Origin: Pseudomonadota bacterium
GTDB taxonomy: Bacteria > Pseudomonadota > Gammaproteobacteria > UBA9214
Assembly: GCA_041395565.1 (NCBI GenBank)
Contig: JAWLAI010000003.1
Coordinates: forward strand, 124,001 to 188,000
Direction of reading: 5' to 3'
DNA length: 64,000 nt
Position numbers and translations under genes: made by a program. Every line of letters begins with the position of its first letter. Positions within the stretch are counted from its first letter, which is position 1. This document shows, in pieces, positions 36,230-47,123 of this stretch. The notes beneath the pieces were generated by a model. That model saw nothing but the letters and a program-made list of their open reading frames with translations, did not search any database and was not told where the DNA came from.

Positions 36230-37426
36230 ATGCATCTCCGTGCCGGCCTGCTTGCCGCCGCGTGTCTGCTGCTACAGCTGGCGCCGCCCGATGCAGCCGC
36301 CGCGGGCAACGCCCAGATCGCCCAGGAAACGGAAAAGCTGCAGCAGCTGCGCGCACGCATCAAGGCCCTCACGGACGAGCTGACGTCGGTCCGCGGCGAG
36401 CACGACGCAGAACAGGCGCGGTTGGAACAGACCGACCGGTCGATCGGGCGTATCACCGCGGAACTGCGCAAGCTGGATGTACGCGAGGCCGAGGCACGGC
36501 AGGAGCTGTCCCGACTCGAGGCGTCGCGCGACAGCGCCAGGACGCGGCTCGAGCAGATGCACGGCACGCTGGTGCGGGAGCTCAGGGCGGCCTACCGTAA
36601 CGGGCGTCAGGAACGCATCAAACTCCTGCTGAACCAGGAAGACCCCGCGCAGGTGGGGCGCATGCTGATCTATCAGGGGTACTTCACTCGGGCCCGCAGC
36701 CGGCGCATGGACGAGTTTCGTACTACCCTGGAGCAGTTGCAGGATGCCGAGCGCGTGGTGCGTGAACAGCAGGCGGCGTTGGGCGAGTTGCGGGCCGAAC
36801 GGGAGCGGCAGATCGCCGGACTCGATGCGGAAAAGGCGCAGCAGGCGGACATCGTCGCCCAGCTCAAGCGGCGCCTGGCCAGCGGGACCGCGGAGCTGGG
36901 GAAACTCGAGGCTGATGCCGAACGGGTCAACAAGCTGCTGGTAGCGCTGCAACAGGCACTGCGTGATCTCCCGGCGCCAGGCGACAACCGTCCCTTGGCC
37001 AAGCTCAAGGGCAAGCTGGCCTGGCCGGTCGCCGGCCGCATCAGCATGGGGTACGGGGCGCAGCTGGGCGCCGGCAAGATGCGCGCGCGCGGTGTACACA
37101 TCACCACCGCGGCTGGTGCCGATGTCCACGCCATCGCCCGCGGGCGGGTCGTCTTCGCCGACTGGCTGCGTGGCTTCGGCCTGCTGCTGATCCTGGATCA
37201 TGGCGACGGCTACATGTCGTTGTATGGTGAAAACAGCAGTCTATACAAGGATGTCGGCGCCAAGGTTGGCGCCGGCGAGGTGGTTGCCGCGGCCGGCAGC
37301 AGTGGCGGTCAGCAGCGCACCGGGCTGTACCTCGAGTTGCGCAAGGACGGCCAGCCGCTGGATCCCGGCAGCTGGTTCAAGGGGCGACCGCTTGCGCAGC
37401 AGGCCAGCCGCGCTGGCGGGGATTGA
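36230..37426 (+). CDS. envC: Murein hydrolase activator EnvC
   Basis: EnvC is a periplasmic activator of the amidases AmiA and AmiB at the septum, controlled by FtsEX. The 398-residue protein has a signal peptide (LLAAACLLLQLAPPDAAAA), a long coiled coil (about residues 30-250, with repeated LEQ/LRA heptads) and a C-terminal LytM domain. The catalytic zinc ligands are lost: the usual HxH strand reads GLYLELRKDG, as in E. coli EnvC, so it is an activator, not an enzyme. The ATG at 36230 gives a good signal peptide; an upstream ATG at 36176 overlaps the gpmI stop. Confidence 0.93.
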   Translation: MHLRAGLLAAACLLLQLAPPDAAAAGNAQIAQETEKLQQLRARIKALTDELTSVRGEHDAEQARLEQTDRSIGRITAELRKLDVREAEARQELSRLEASRDSARTRLEQMHGTLVRELRAAYRNGRQERIKLLLNQEDPAQVGRMLIYQGYFTRARSRRMDEFRTTLEQLQDAERVVREQQAALGELRAERERQIAGLDAEKAQQADIVAQLKRRLASGTAELGKLEADAERVNKLLVALQQALRDLPAPGDNRPLAKLKGKLAWPVAGRISMGYGAQLGAGKMRARGVHITTAAGADVHAIARGRVVFADWLRGFGLLLILDHGDGYMSLYGENSSLYKDVGAKVGAGEVVAAAGSSGGQQRTGLYLELRKDGQPLDPGSWFKGRPLAQQASRAGGD

Positions 37427-37613
37427 ATCCGCGCCGCTTTTTCCGGTCCAATCCGGAGCCGGCAAGGGGCAGCGGGTGTGCTTGAGAAGATTTTGCTGCA
37501 GGCCGATACCGCTAATAGCAACGCTGTGATAATGTTGATATGTCCCGATAACAGCGCAACGGCTGGCAGCATCAGCGGGATGCCGCCCGGTTAGCGCACG
37601 ACGGACACGAGAG

Positions 37614-38942
37614 ATGAAATCCATACTGAAAGCGAACATTCACAGTTATCTGCTCCTGCTAACCGGCCTGGTGACAGGCGTCCTGGTTTCGATCGGGCAT
37701 GGTGTGCTGGCGGAGCGCGAGACGGTACAGGCCACGCTGCCGATCGAGGAGCTGCGCACCTTCAGTGACGTGTTCGGGCGGATCAAGAACGACTACGTCG
37801 TCGACGTGGATGACAAGGAGCTGATCGAGAACGCGATACGCGGCATGCTTGCAGGACTGGATCCGCACTCGTCCTATCTCGACTCGGAACAGTTCAACGA
37901 ACTGCAGGTCGGCACCACGGGTCAGTTCGGCGGGCTCGGCATCGAGGTCGGCATGGAAGACGGTTTCGTCAAGGTGATCGCGCCGATCGACGACACACCC
38001 GCGCAGCGTGCGGGCATCCTCGCGGGTGATCTCATCATCCGTCTCGATGAGACGCCGGTGAAAGGCATGTCCCTCAACGACGCGGTCAAGATCATGCGCG
38101 GGGAGCCAGGCAGCGACATCGTGCTGACCATCGTGCGCGAGGGCGTCGACCAGCCGATCAAGGTGACCATCACCCGCGACGTGATCAAGGTGAAGAGCGT
38201 CAAGTCGCGCATGCTCGAGGATGGCTATGCCTACCTCCGCATTTCCCAGTTCCAGTCTCAGAGCGCGACCAACATGGTCGACGAGATCAACAAGCTCAAG
38301 AAGGAGCATGGCGGCAAGCTGGACGGGCTGGTGCTCGACCTCCGCAACAATCCGGGCGGCGTGCTCAACGGCGCCGTGGCCGTGTCCGATGCCTTCCTCA
38401 CCAAGGGCCTGATCGTCTATACCGAGGGCCGCATCGCCGATTCCAAGCTGCGCTTCAATGCCACGCCGGATGACATCCTGGACGGCGCGCCGCTCGTGGT
38501 GCTCGTCAACCAGGGTTCCGCCTCTGCCTCGGAGATCGTCGCCGGCGCCCTGCAGGATCACAAGCGCGCGATCATCATGGGTGCGAAAACCTTCGGCAAG
38601 GGCTCGGTGCAGACCATCCTGCCGCTGAGTAACGACTCCGCGCTCAAGCTGACCACGGCGCGCTACTACACGCCGTCCGGGCGTTCCATCCAGGCCGAGG
38701 GCATTACTCCGGACATCCCGCTCGAGCCGGTGCAGGTGTCGGCGGTGGACAAGGACATCGAGCCGCTGAAGGAAGCGAACCTGACCAAGCATCTCGAAAA
38801 CGGCAGCAGTAACGGCAAGCAGAAGTCCGATGACGGCAAGACGGACAGCGAGGCGAGCAAGCTGCTGAAAGACGATTACATGCTCTACGAAGCACTCAAC
38901 CTGCTCAAGGGCCTGTCAATCCTGCAGGCACGCATGCAGTAG
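37614..38942 (+). CDS. ctpA: S41 family C-terminal processing peptidase (CtpA)
   Basis: This 442-residue periplasmic protease has an N-terminal membrane anchor/signal (SYLLLLTGLVTGVLVSIGHG), a helical bundle, a PDZ domain (GLGIEVGMEDGFVKVIAP ... GEPGSDIVLTIVREG) and the tail-specific protease core with catalytic Ser in GSASASEIV and Lys in FGKGSVQT. A charged Lys/Ser/Asp-rich stretch (about 395-420) precedes the C-terminal helix. Family members trim lipoproteins and cell-wall hydrolases; position after envC suggests envelope remodelling. The ATG at 37614 is the natural start. Confidence 0.95.
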   Translation: MKSILKANIHSYLLLLTGLVTGVLVSIGHGVLAERETVQATLPIEELRTFSDVFGRIKNDYVVDVDDKELIENAIRGMLAGLDPHSSYLDSEQFNELQVGTTGQFGGLGIEVGMEDGFVKVIAPIDDTPAQRAGILAGDLIIRLDETPVKGMSLNDAVKIMRGEPGSDIVLTIVREGVDQPIKVTITRDVIKVKSVKSRMLEDGYAYLRISQFQSQSATNMVDEINKLKKEHGGKLDGLVLDLRNNPGGVLNGAVAVSDAFLTKGLIVYTEGRIADSKLRFNATPDDILDGAPLVVLVNQGSASASEIVAGALQDHKRAIIMGAKTFGKGSVQTILPLSNDSALKLTTARYYTPSGRSIQAEGITPDIPLEPVQVSAVDKDIEPLKEANLTKHLENGSSNGKQKSDDGKTDSEASKLLKDDYMLYEALNLLKGLSILQARMQ

Positions 38943-38946
38943 CAGC

Positions 38947-39771
38947 GTGCCGGCCCGGATGCCGTTCCGAACCGGCTGGAGCGTTCTCTGCCTGTGCTGG
39001 CTGGCCGTGCTGGCACCGGCCGCGACAGCCGACGCGCTGGACGAGGGCGAGGCGGATCCGCAGCCGGTCATCGCACTGATCATCGACGACCTGGGTAACC
39101 GGCTGGGTGCCGGACGCCAGGTCGTCAGCCTGCCCGGTCCGGTTGCCTGTGCCTTTCTCCCGCGCGGCCCTTACACGCGGGAACTCGCGCGGCGCGCCCA
39201 TGCGGACCACAAGGAGGTCATGCTGCACCTGCCGATGCAGGCGCTCGCGACCGAAACGCAGGCGGCGGAACAGGATGAGCTCACGCTGGACATGACCTTC
39301 ACTCAGTTGCGCAGCGCGCTGGCACGGGATATCGCCGCGGTGCCGTTCGTCAGCGGTCTCAACAACCACCAGGGCAGCCTGCTCACCCGGCATCCCGGCA
39401 GCATGGCCTGGCTGATGCAGGCGATCGGCGAACACGGCAACCTGTTCTTCGTCGACAGCCGCACCACCAGCGCGACCGTGGCGCGCCGCGTGGCACAGGA
39501 ATACGGCATCCCGAACAGTGAACGCAACGTCTTTCTCGACAACGAGGCGGAACTGGACGCCGTCCGCGCTAAATTCCGTGAACTGGTGTCCACGGCACGG
39601 CGCGAGGGCACGGCACTGGGCATCGGCCATCCCCACCCGGCAACACTCGAGGTGCTGCTGCAGGAGTTGGGTCGGCTTGATGCGCATGGAGTGCAGCTGG
39701 TCCCCGTCGCGCAGCTGATCGAACGGCAGAGCAACAGGCAACTGGCATGGCACGCGTCCTCGTCCCGCTAG
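38947..39771 (+). CDS. yibQ: Divergent polysaccharide deacetylase (YibQ family)
   Basis: The 274-residue protein has a signal peptide (VLCLCWLAVLAPAATADA) and the divergent polysaccharide deacetylase domain with IALIIDDLGN near residue 42, LHLPMQA, LNNHQGSLLT and FFVDSRTT. It follows envC and ctpA in many gammaproteobacteria, which suggests a role in cell envelope metabolism; the substrate is unknown. The start is a GTG four bases after the ctpA stop, so the two are translationally linked. It overlaps the next gene by 25 bases. Confidence 0.9.
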   Translation: MPARMPFRTGWSVLCLCWLAVLAPAATADALDEGEADPQPVIALIIDDLGNRLGAGRQVVSLPGPVACAFLPRGPYTRELARRAHADHKEVMLHLPMQALATETQAAEQDELTLDMTFTQLRSALARDIAAVPFVSGLNNHQGSLLTRHPGSMAWLMQAIGEHGNLFFVDSRTTSATVARRVAQEYGIPNSERNVFLDNEAELDAVRAKFRELVSTARREGTALGIGHPHPATLEVLLQELGRLDAHGVQLVPVAQLIERQSNRQLAWHASSSR

Positions 39772-40301
39772 CGCAGGGTTGCGAAGAACTGGAGGCGGTG
39801 ACGGTCATCGACCTGCTGCGGCGTGCCGGTATCACGGTCGACAGCGCCGGACTGGACGGGCGGCCGGTGCGCGGTTCGCGTGGCACGGTACTGGTGCCGG
39901 ACATTACCCTGGACGAGGCCCTGGCACGCGACTACGACATGATCGTGCTGCCCGGCGGTCTGCCCGGTGCCGACCACCTGCGCGACGATGCGCGCATCAT
40001 CGAACTCGTTGCGCGGCTGGCGGAACAGGAGCGCTATACCGCCGCAATCTGTGCCGCGCCGCGGGTGCTGGCGCGGGCCGGCGTGCTGGACGGTCGCCGC
40101 GCCACGAGCTTTCCGGGCGCGCTCGATGTGGCGTCGGTGCCCGGTATCGACTACTGCGACGAGCCGGTGGTGCGGGACGGTACCGTCATTACCTCGCGCG
40201 GTCCCGGCACCGCCATGGACTTCGCGCTCGAACTCATCGATATCCTGGCCGGCCGGGAGCAGCGCGACACGGTCGAGGCAGCACTGCAACGCCCGCGCTG
40301 A
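39747..40301 (+). CDS. yajL: DJ-1/PfpI family protein (YajL-like)
   Basis: This 184-residue protein belongs to the DJ-1 superfamily, with the conserved Glu in GCEELEA and the nucleophile-elbow cysteine in AAICAAPRVLARAG, followed by the TSFPGALD segment. YajL/DJ-1 proteins protect against electrophile and oxidative damage; their claimed deglycase activity is debated. Length and motifs fit YajL better than PfpI proteases. The ATG lies inside yibQ, with a 25-base overlap in another frame. Confidence 0.88.
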   Translation: MARVLVPLAQGCEELEAVTVIDLLRRAGITVDSAGLDGRPVRGSRGTVLVPDITLDEALARDYDMIVLPGGLPGADHLRDDARIIELVARLAEQERYTAAICAAPRVLARAGVLDGRRATSFPGALDVASVPGIDYCDEPVVRDGTVITSRGPGTAMDFALELIDILAGREQRDTVEAALQRPR

Positions 40302-40338
40302 GCGTGCTGCCTGGTGCAGACGGATAAGGCCGGCAGTC

Positions 40339-41331
40339 ATGCGTATCATCGAGATCATCGCGGATTCCGGGCATATCGACACCCTGGCAGGCATCGCCGA
40401 GCAGCATGGGGTCGACGACTGCTGGTCGAGCCCGCCAGGCGAGGACGGCCGCTGCATGACACGGATGCTGGTCGACGATGCCGCGCGCCAGAAGGTGGTC
40501 GATACATTGCAGAACGTGCTCGGCGCCAGCGCCGGCACCCACATCATCATCCAGCCGGTCGAGGCGGTACTGCCGCGCAGCAGCGAGGAGAGTGAGCGGG
40601 AGAAGACCGGTGCGGGCAGTGGCAGCCAGACACGCGAAGAGCTGTATGACCGCATCAAGCGCGGTGCCCGCCTGGACCTGAACTACCTGCTGCTGGTGGT
40701 GCTGTCCACGGTGGTGGCATCCATCGGTCTGGTCGAGGACAACGTCGCCGTCATCGTCGGTGCCATGGTGATCGCGCCGCTGCTGGGTCCGAACATCGCC
40801 CTGGCATTTTCCGTCGCGCTCGGCGACCGCAGGCTGATGTGGCAGGCGCTGCAGACCAACCTTGCCGGGATCGGGCTGGCGCTGCTGATGTCGATCGCGA
40901 CCGGCGCCCTGTGGCAGGATCGCGTGCAAAGCAGCGAAATCCTCGTCCGTACCGATGTCGGTCTGGCCGGCGTTGCACTGGCGCTTGCATCCGGCGCCGC
41001 CGCCGTGCTGTCACTGGTGACCGGGCTTTCCAGCACCCTGGTCGGTGTCATGGTCGCGGTGGCGCTGCTGCCGCCGACGGCGACGCTGGGGATGATGCTG
41101 GGCAGCGGGCAGTACTACCTGGCCTCGGGCGCCGGTCTGCTGCTGGCCGTCAACGTGGTATGCATCAACCTGGCCGCGAAGCTGATGTTCATCTTCCGGG
41201 GGGTGCAGCCGCGCACCTGGCTCGAAAAGAGCAAGGCCCGCCAGTCACTGCTGATCACGACCCTGTTCTGGATTGTCGCGCTGGCCTTGCTGATGACCGC
41301 CATCAGCGTGCGCCACAGCCTGCAGGGCTGA
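40339..41331 (+). CDS. DUF389 (TIGR00341) membrane protein
   Basis: This 330-residue protein has a soluble N-terminal domain of about 110 residues (a possible ACT-like fold) and then about six hydrophobic segments. These include the DUF389 signature LVEDNVAVIVGAMVIAPLLGPN and LVGVMVAVALLPPTAT. Such proteins occur widely but have no proven function; transport is a guess from topology. The ATG at 40339 matches the conserved start MRIIEII. It ends exactly where the convergent ubiB gene ends, with no spacer, and no terminator is visible between them. Confidence 0.88.
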   Translation: MRIIEIIADSGHIDTLAGIAEQHGVDDCWSSPPGEDGRCMTRMLVDDAARQKVVDTLQNVLGASAGTHIIIQPVEAVLPRSSEESEREKTGAGSGSQTREELYDRIKRGARLDLNYLLLVVLSTVVASIGLVEDNVAVIVGAMVIAPLLGPNIALAFSVALGDRRLMWQALQTNLAGIGLALLMSIATGALWQDRVQSSEILVRTDVGLAGVALALASGAAAVLSLVTGLSSTLVGVMVAVALLPPTATLGMMLGSGQYYLASGAGLLLAVNVVCINLAAKLMFIFRGVQPRTWLEKSKARQSLLITTLFWIVALALLMTAISVRHSLQG

Positions 41332-42990
41332 TCAGTCGCGATCGCCCGGCCAGCTCAGCAGCAGCAGGACCAGGCCGGCGATACCTGCCAGCCAGGTGAG
41401 CAGCGGCGCGCCGAATATCATCGCCGGCGCATAGCCGTCCAGCCCGTAGATCACGGCGGCGGACAGCAGCAGGCTGCCACCGGTGACGGCGCCGACCGTG
41501 CGCCTGTTGGCTCGACGCAGCTCATGCCGCAGGTGCCGCAGGTCGTCGGAGCGCCAGTGCACTTCCAGCTTGCCGGTGCTGGCCTGTGTCAGCACGCGAT
41601 GCGCGAGCAGCGGCAGTTCCGGCAGCGCGGTATTCCAGTCCGGCACGTTCTCCCTGATGCTGTGCAGCAGCGAGCGTGCGCCGAGTTGCTCGCTCATGGT
41701 ACGTTCCAGAAAGGGCTTGGCGGTCTTCCACAGATCGAGTTCCGGGTACAGTTGGCGTCCCAGTCCCTCGATGTTGAGCAGTGTCTTCTGCAGCAGCACC
41801 AGCTGCGGCTGCACCTCCATGTTGAAACGACGCGCCGTCTGGAACAGGCGCAGCAGCACGTTACCGAAGGAAATCTCCTTGAGCGGCTTCTCGAAGATCG
41901 GTTCGCAGACCGTGCGGATCGCCGACTCGAATTCATCCACCCGCGTGCCGTCCGGGACCCATTCGGATTCGACGTGCAGCTCGGCCACGCGCCGGTAGTC
42001 ACGGTTGAAGAAGGCAAGGAAGTTTTCCGCCAGGTAGCGCTGGTCGACCGGATTCAGCGTACCCATGATGCCGAAGTCGACGGCCATGTAACGACCATCG
42101 CGCCCCACGAAGATGTTGCCGGGATGCATGTCGGCATGGAAGAAGTTGTGGCGGAATACCTGCGTGAAGAAAATTTCCACGCCGCGTTCGGACAGCTGTT
42201 TCAGGTCGATGCCGCTCGCGCGCAGTGCGCCGACGTCGCTGATCTGGATGCCGCGGATGCGTTCCATGACCATGATCTCGGGGCGGCAGTAGTCCCAGTA
42301 GACCTCCGGTACGTACAGCAGATTGGTGCCGGCGAAATTGCGTCGCAGCTGTGAGGCATTGGCGGCCTCGCGCAGCAGATCGAGCTCGTCGTACAAGGTT
42401 TTTTCGAACTCGGCCACCACCTCGCGGGGGCGCAGCCGGCGGCCGGTCTTCCAGTAGCGCTCGGCCAGGCCGGCAACCGTGTAGAGCAGGTTGACGTCGC
42501 GTTCGATGAGATGCCGCACGTTGGGCCGCAGGACCTTGATGACGACCTCGCTGCCGTCCTGCAGACGCGCGGCGTGCACTTGTGCAATGGAGGCCGAGGC
42601 CAGCGGTGTTGCGTCGAACGCTGCGAACATGCCGGTCACCGGGCAGCCGAAGACCTTCTCGATCTGCGCCCGTGCCAGGCTGCCGGGAAACGGCGGCACG
42701 TCATCCTGCAGGTGCGCGAGTTCCAGCGCGATGTCCTCGGGCAGCAGGTCCTGACGGGTGGACAGGATCTGGCCGAACTTCACGTAGATCGGCCCGAGCT
42801 CCTCCAGCGCGCGGCGGATGCGCACGCCGCGCGGCCCGCGCCGGCGCGGGATCCAGTTCCACGGCGCGAGGTAGTACAGGAAACGGAATGGCCGGAACAG
42901 GTGGGTCGCGAGGATGATTTCGTCCAGCCCGTGCCGGACCAGCACGAAGTTGATATGGATCAGACGGACGATCTGCGCTGGCCGAATCAT
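41332..42990 (-). CDS. ubiB: Ubiquinone biosynthesis protein UbiB (ADCK-like kinase fold)
   Basis: UbiB is an atypical kinase/ATPase needed for ubiquinone synthesis. The 552-residue protein has the N-terminal KxGQ motif (YVKFGQILSTR), the Ala-rich loop ASASIAQVHAA replacing the P-loop, the catalytic region HADMHPGNIFV and DFGIMG, and two C-terminal membrane helices (TVGAVTGGSLLLSAAVIYG and MIFGAPLLTWLAGIAGLVLLL). The ATG at 42990 is chosen for the usual MIRP start. It is the last gene of ubiE-ubiJ-ubiB. Confidence 0.97.
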   Translation of the reverse strand: MIRPAQIVRLIHINFVLVRHGLDEIILATHLFRPFRFLYYLAPWNWIPRRRGPRGVRIRRALEELGPIYVKFGQILSTRQDLLPEDIALELAHLQDDVPPFPGSLARAQIEKVFGCPVTGMFAAFDATPLASASIAQVHAARLQDGSEVVIKVLRPNVRHLIERDVNLLYTVAGLAERYWKTGRRLRPREVVAEFEKTLYDELDLLREAANASQLRRNFAGTNLLYVPEVYWDYCRPEIMVMERIRGIQISDVGALRASGIDLKQLSERGVEIFFTQVFRHNFFHADMHPGNIFVGRDGRYMAVDFGIMGTLNPVDQRYLAENFLAFFNRDYRRVAELHVESEWVPDGTRVDEFESAIRTVCEPIFEKPLKEISFGNVLLRLFQTARRFNMEVQPQLVLLQKTLLNIEGLGRQLYPELDLWKTAKPFLERTMSEQLGARSLLHSIRENVPDWNTALPELPLLAHRVLTQASTGKLEVHWRSDDLRHLRHELRRANRRTVGAVTGGSLLLSAAVIYGLDGYAPAMIFGAPLLTWLAGIAGLVLLLLSWPGDRD

Positions 42991-43274
42991 GCCGGCTTGG
43001 CCCATCGCGTACGCTGGTGGCGGGCTTGCCGGAAGCCGCCGCTGCGGCCCGGGCCGTTCCCGCGACCGCAGCGTGACAGCGCCTGCTGCCTGCTGCCGTG
43101 CGCCGCGCCTGTCGTGGTCACCCTGCGCAGGACGGGTATGCCTGCGTGTGCTTGGATCCCGCACGCGGCCGCCGGCCGGATGCGCGGGGCTAACCCGGGT
43201 TTTGTAGCTGCATCAATACGCGACATACCTGTTCTATCCATGCTGTCAACGCAGCCGCGGCCGGCGCTGGCGCG

Positions 43275-43973
43275 CTATGCGGGCTGCGTGTCCTCATCGC
43301 GGCTCTGCAGGCGCCGGATACGGGCCGCCAAGCGGTCTGTATCCGTGCGCAGGCGGGCGACGTCGGCGGCGAAGTTCTCTATCTCGATGCGGGCCGGCAA
43401 CAGGCGCAGCTCTTCCCTGAGATAGTCGCCGATGTCCTGCTCCAGGGTCAGCCGACCATGCCGCAGTACCCTGCCTGCCCGGCGCGCGGCGTTGCCCAGC
43501 CGGCGGGCGATGGCATCGCCGGTGAGCCGTGCGAGCTGTTCCTCCCAGTCGATGTCCATCGCGTCGAGGATGGCCTTGAATTCCTGCCCGGTCTCGACGT
43601 CGCCGCTGATAGTGACCGCGCCGCTGAACAGGGGTGCGCCACTGTCGCTGCCGAGCCCTAGCCGCGCCAGTGCCAGCGGGCTGCCGTGCAGCATGGTATC
43701 GGGCGGGCCTTCGTGCGTGCTGCTGACGTGCAGCCCGTGATCGCCGGGATACAGGTACAGCTGCAGGCCCAGTCCGGTGATGTCGATGCCGATGCAGCGT
43801 CCTTCCAGTGCCGCCATGCGGGCACGATTGTCGGGATCGAGGCCCATCCAACCATTGGCGGCGGCCTCGAGCGCATGCACGAGGCCCGCCGGCAGGGCGA
43901 ATGCGCCGGATGCGGGCCGGTCGCGCTCGTGTTCAGAATCGGTAACCACGGTGGATGGCGACGATGCCGCCAC
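43275..43973 (-). CDS. ubiJ: Ubiquinone biosynthesis accessory factor UbiJ
   Basis: UbiJ is an SCP2-domain lipid-binding protein that, with UbiK, scaffolds the aerobic ubiquinone enzymes. The 232-residue protein has the SCP2 domain in the N-terminal half (IGIDITGLGLQLYLYP ... FSGAVTISGDVETGQEF) and a helical, charged C-terminus (DIGDYLREELRLLPARIEIENF) expected to pair with UbiK. The start is uncertain: ATG 43973 overlaps ubiE by 41 bases, and GTG 43949 reduces this to 17. Position between ubiE and ubiB is diagnostic. Confidence 0.9.
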   Translation of the reverse strand: MAASSPSTVVTDSEHERDRPASGAFALPAGLVHALEAAANGWMGLDPDNRARMAALEGRCIGIDITGLGLQLYLYPGDHGLHVSSTHEGPPDTMLHGSPLALARLGLGSDSGAPLFSGAVTISGDVETGQEFKAILDAMDIDWEEQLARLTGDAIARRLGNAARRAGRVLRHGRLTLEQDIGDYLREELRLLPARIEIENFAADVARLRTDTDRLAARIRRLQSRDEDTQPA

Positions 43974-44676
43974 TGAGGTTATGCCAGTCGCATTGCTCGA
44001 AGCCGGCTTGTTCCAGCATGCCCTGCAGCGTTTGCTGGTCCGGGTGCATGCGGATGGATTCGGCCAGGTAGCGGTAGCTGTCGGCGTCGCGTGCGACCAG
44101 CTTGCCGAGCCGTGGCAGGATGCTGAAGGAATAGAGGTCGTAGGCCGGTTTGAGCAGCGCTACGGGGCGCGAGAATTCCAGCACCAGCAGGCGCCCGCCC
44201 GGGCGCAGCACCCGGTGCATCTCGTTTAGCGCCTGCTGCTTGTCGGTGACGTTGCGCAGCCCGAATGCGATGGTGACCAGGTCGAAGCTGCGGTCGGGGA
44301 ACGGCAGCTGCTCGGCATTGGCCTGCGCAAAGGTCACGTTGGCGCTGATGCCGTGATCCAGCAGGTTGCTGCGACCGTTGTTCAGCATGGCGTCATTGAT
44401 GTCCGACAGCACGATGTGACCCTGCGCGCCGACGAGCGGCGCCATCAGCCGGGCCAGGTCGCCGGTGCCACCCGCGAGGTCCAGGATGCATTGTCCTGGG
44501 CGGATGCCCGCCATGTTGACGGCATAGCGTTTCCACAGCCGGTGTACGCCGAACGACATGAGATCGTTCATCAGGTCGTAGCGGTCGGCGACTGAATCGA
44601 ATACCGCGCGCACGCGCCCGGCCTTCTCGGCCACGGGCACGTTACGGAATCCGAAATGGGTCATCTTCTCTGGCAT
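43933..44676 (-). CDS. ubiE: Ubiquinone/menaquinone C-methyltransferase UbiE
   Basis: UbiE adds the C5 methyl group of ubiquinone (and of menaquinone) using S-adenosylmethionine. The 247-residue protein has the family motifs VFDSVADRYDLMNDLMSFG, the SAM loop LDLAGGTGDLA, and NVTDKQQALNEMHRVLRPGG. The ATG at 44676 (MPEKMTHFGF) matches the conserved start, so the longer frame to 44724 is not used. It heads the ubi operon. Confidence 0.97.
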   Translation of the reverse strand: MPEKMTHFGFRNVPVAEKAGRVRAVFDSVADRYDLMNDLMSFGVHRLWKRYAVNMAGIRPGQCILDLAGGTGDLARLMAPLVGAQGHIVLSDINDAMLNNGRSNLLDHGISANVTFAQANAEQLPFPDRSFDLVTIAFGLRNVTDKQQALNEMHRVLRPGGRLLVLEFSRPVALLKPAYDLYSFSILPRLGKLVARDADSYRYLAESIRMHPDQQTLQGMLEQAGFEQCDWHNLSGGIVAIHRGYRF

Positions 44677-44760
44677 GGCGGCCTGACTGTCTGGATTTAT
44701 TGTTAATTTACCGCAAAGGCGCACGGCGCGCAGGGGAAAATACCGCTGCGGCCGCGGTCG

Positions 44761-45126
44761 TCACTGCGCCTTGCGGGGGTGGCCGGCGGCGGCCAGCCGC
44801 GCCAGGTATTCCTGCCAGTAGCGCGCCTGGTGCTTGCCCAGGTCGTAGAGGGTTTCCCAGGAATAGATGCCGGTATCATGCCCGTCGTCGAAGGTCGGCT
44901 GGATGGCATAGGTGCCGACCGGTTCGACGCGCGTGATCATGACGTCCTCCTTGCCGATCTGCAGCACGCCCTGTCCGGGCCCGTGCCCCTGCACCTCGGC
45001 CGACGGCGAATGCACGCGCAGGAATTCATAGCTCAGCGAGAAATTCTCGCCGTTATCGAAGGTGATCTTCAGGACACGCGATTTCTGGTGCAGGCTGATT
45101 TCTACGGGTTTCGGGGTGCCGGGCAT
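44761..45126 (-). CDS. DUF971 (GBBH-like N-terminal) protein
   Basis: This 121-residue protein is a stand-alone DUF971 domain, related to the N-terminal zinc-binding region of gamma-butyrobetaine hydroxylase. The motifs ISLHQKSRVLKITFDNGENFSLSYEFLR and YAIQPTFDDGHDTGIYSW are characteristic. Function is unknown; links to iron-sulfur or metal handling have been proposed for relatives. It regularly follows hslVU in gammaproteobacteria, as here (49 bases after hslU). Confidence 0.9.
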   Translation of the reverse strand: MPGTPKPVEISLHQKSRVLKITFDNGENFSLSYEFLRVHSPSAEVQGHGPGQGVLQIGKEDVMITRVEPVGTYAIQPTFDDGHDTGIYSWETLYDLGKHQARYWQEYLARLAAAGHPRKAQ

Positions 45127-45175
45127 GGTGCTTCCTTCTTCAGGGTGTGGTGTCGGTACGGCGCAACAGGCGTGG

Positions 45176-46504
<1,329 letters not shown>

Positions 46505-46580
46505 GTTGGCTGCAGTTGCTGAATGTATTTCGCCGCGGGCGAACGGTTGCTTAGGGTTGAGTGATTCTCGGGTGTCGAGT

Positions 46581-47123
46581 TCAGGCCGTCGCGAGCTCTT
46601 CGAGCACCAGGTTGCCGTTGGTATAGATGCAGATGTCGGCGGCAATACGCAGGCCCGTCGCGGTGATGGCGCGCGCATCGAGTTCGGTATGCTCCAGCAG
46701 GGCGCGGGCGGCCGCCTTGGCGTAGGCCCCACCCGAACCGATGGCCATCAGCGACTGCTCCGGCTCGATGACATCGCCGTTGCCGCTGATGATCAGCGAG
46801 GTCTCGCGGTCGGCCACGGCCAGCAACGCCTCGAGATTGCGCAGCATCTTGTTGGTGCGCCAGTCCTTGGCCAGTTCGACGGCGGCACGGGTCAGCTGAC
46901 CGCTGTGCTTCTCCAGCTTGGCCTCGAACAGCTCGAACAGGGTGAAGGCGTCGGCGGTGCCACCGGCGAAGCCAGCGATCACGCGGTCGTTGTACAGCCG
47001 GCGCACCTTGCGGGCGTTGCCCTTCATCACCGTGTCGCCCATGGTGACCTGGCCGTCACCGCCGATGACGACGCTGTTGCCGCGTCGCACCGAGAGTATG
47101 GTTGTCCCGCGAAACTGATCCAC
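46581..47123 (-). CDS. hslV: HslV, peptidase of the HslVU protease
   Basis: HslV is the threonine peptidase of the HslVU complex. The 180-residue protein contains TTILSVRRG, GDGQVTMGDTVMKGNARKVRRLY and GFAGGTADAFTLFELFE. The catalytic threonine is preceded by the six residues MDQFRG, which must be removed, as in several gammaproteobacterial homologues; E. coli has only the initiator Met. It lies 76 bases upstream of hslU. The 400-base gap upstream contains an inverted repeat that may be regulatory. Confidence 0.96.
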   Translation of the reverse strand: MDQFRGTTILSVRRGNSVVIGGDGQVTMGDTVMKGNARKVRRLYNDRVIAGFAGGTADAFTLFELFEAKLEKHSGQLTRAAVELAKDWRTNKMLRNLEALLAVADRETSLIISGNGDVIEPEQSLMAIGSGGAYAKAAARALLEHTELDARAITATGLRIAADICIYTNGNLVLEELATA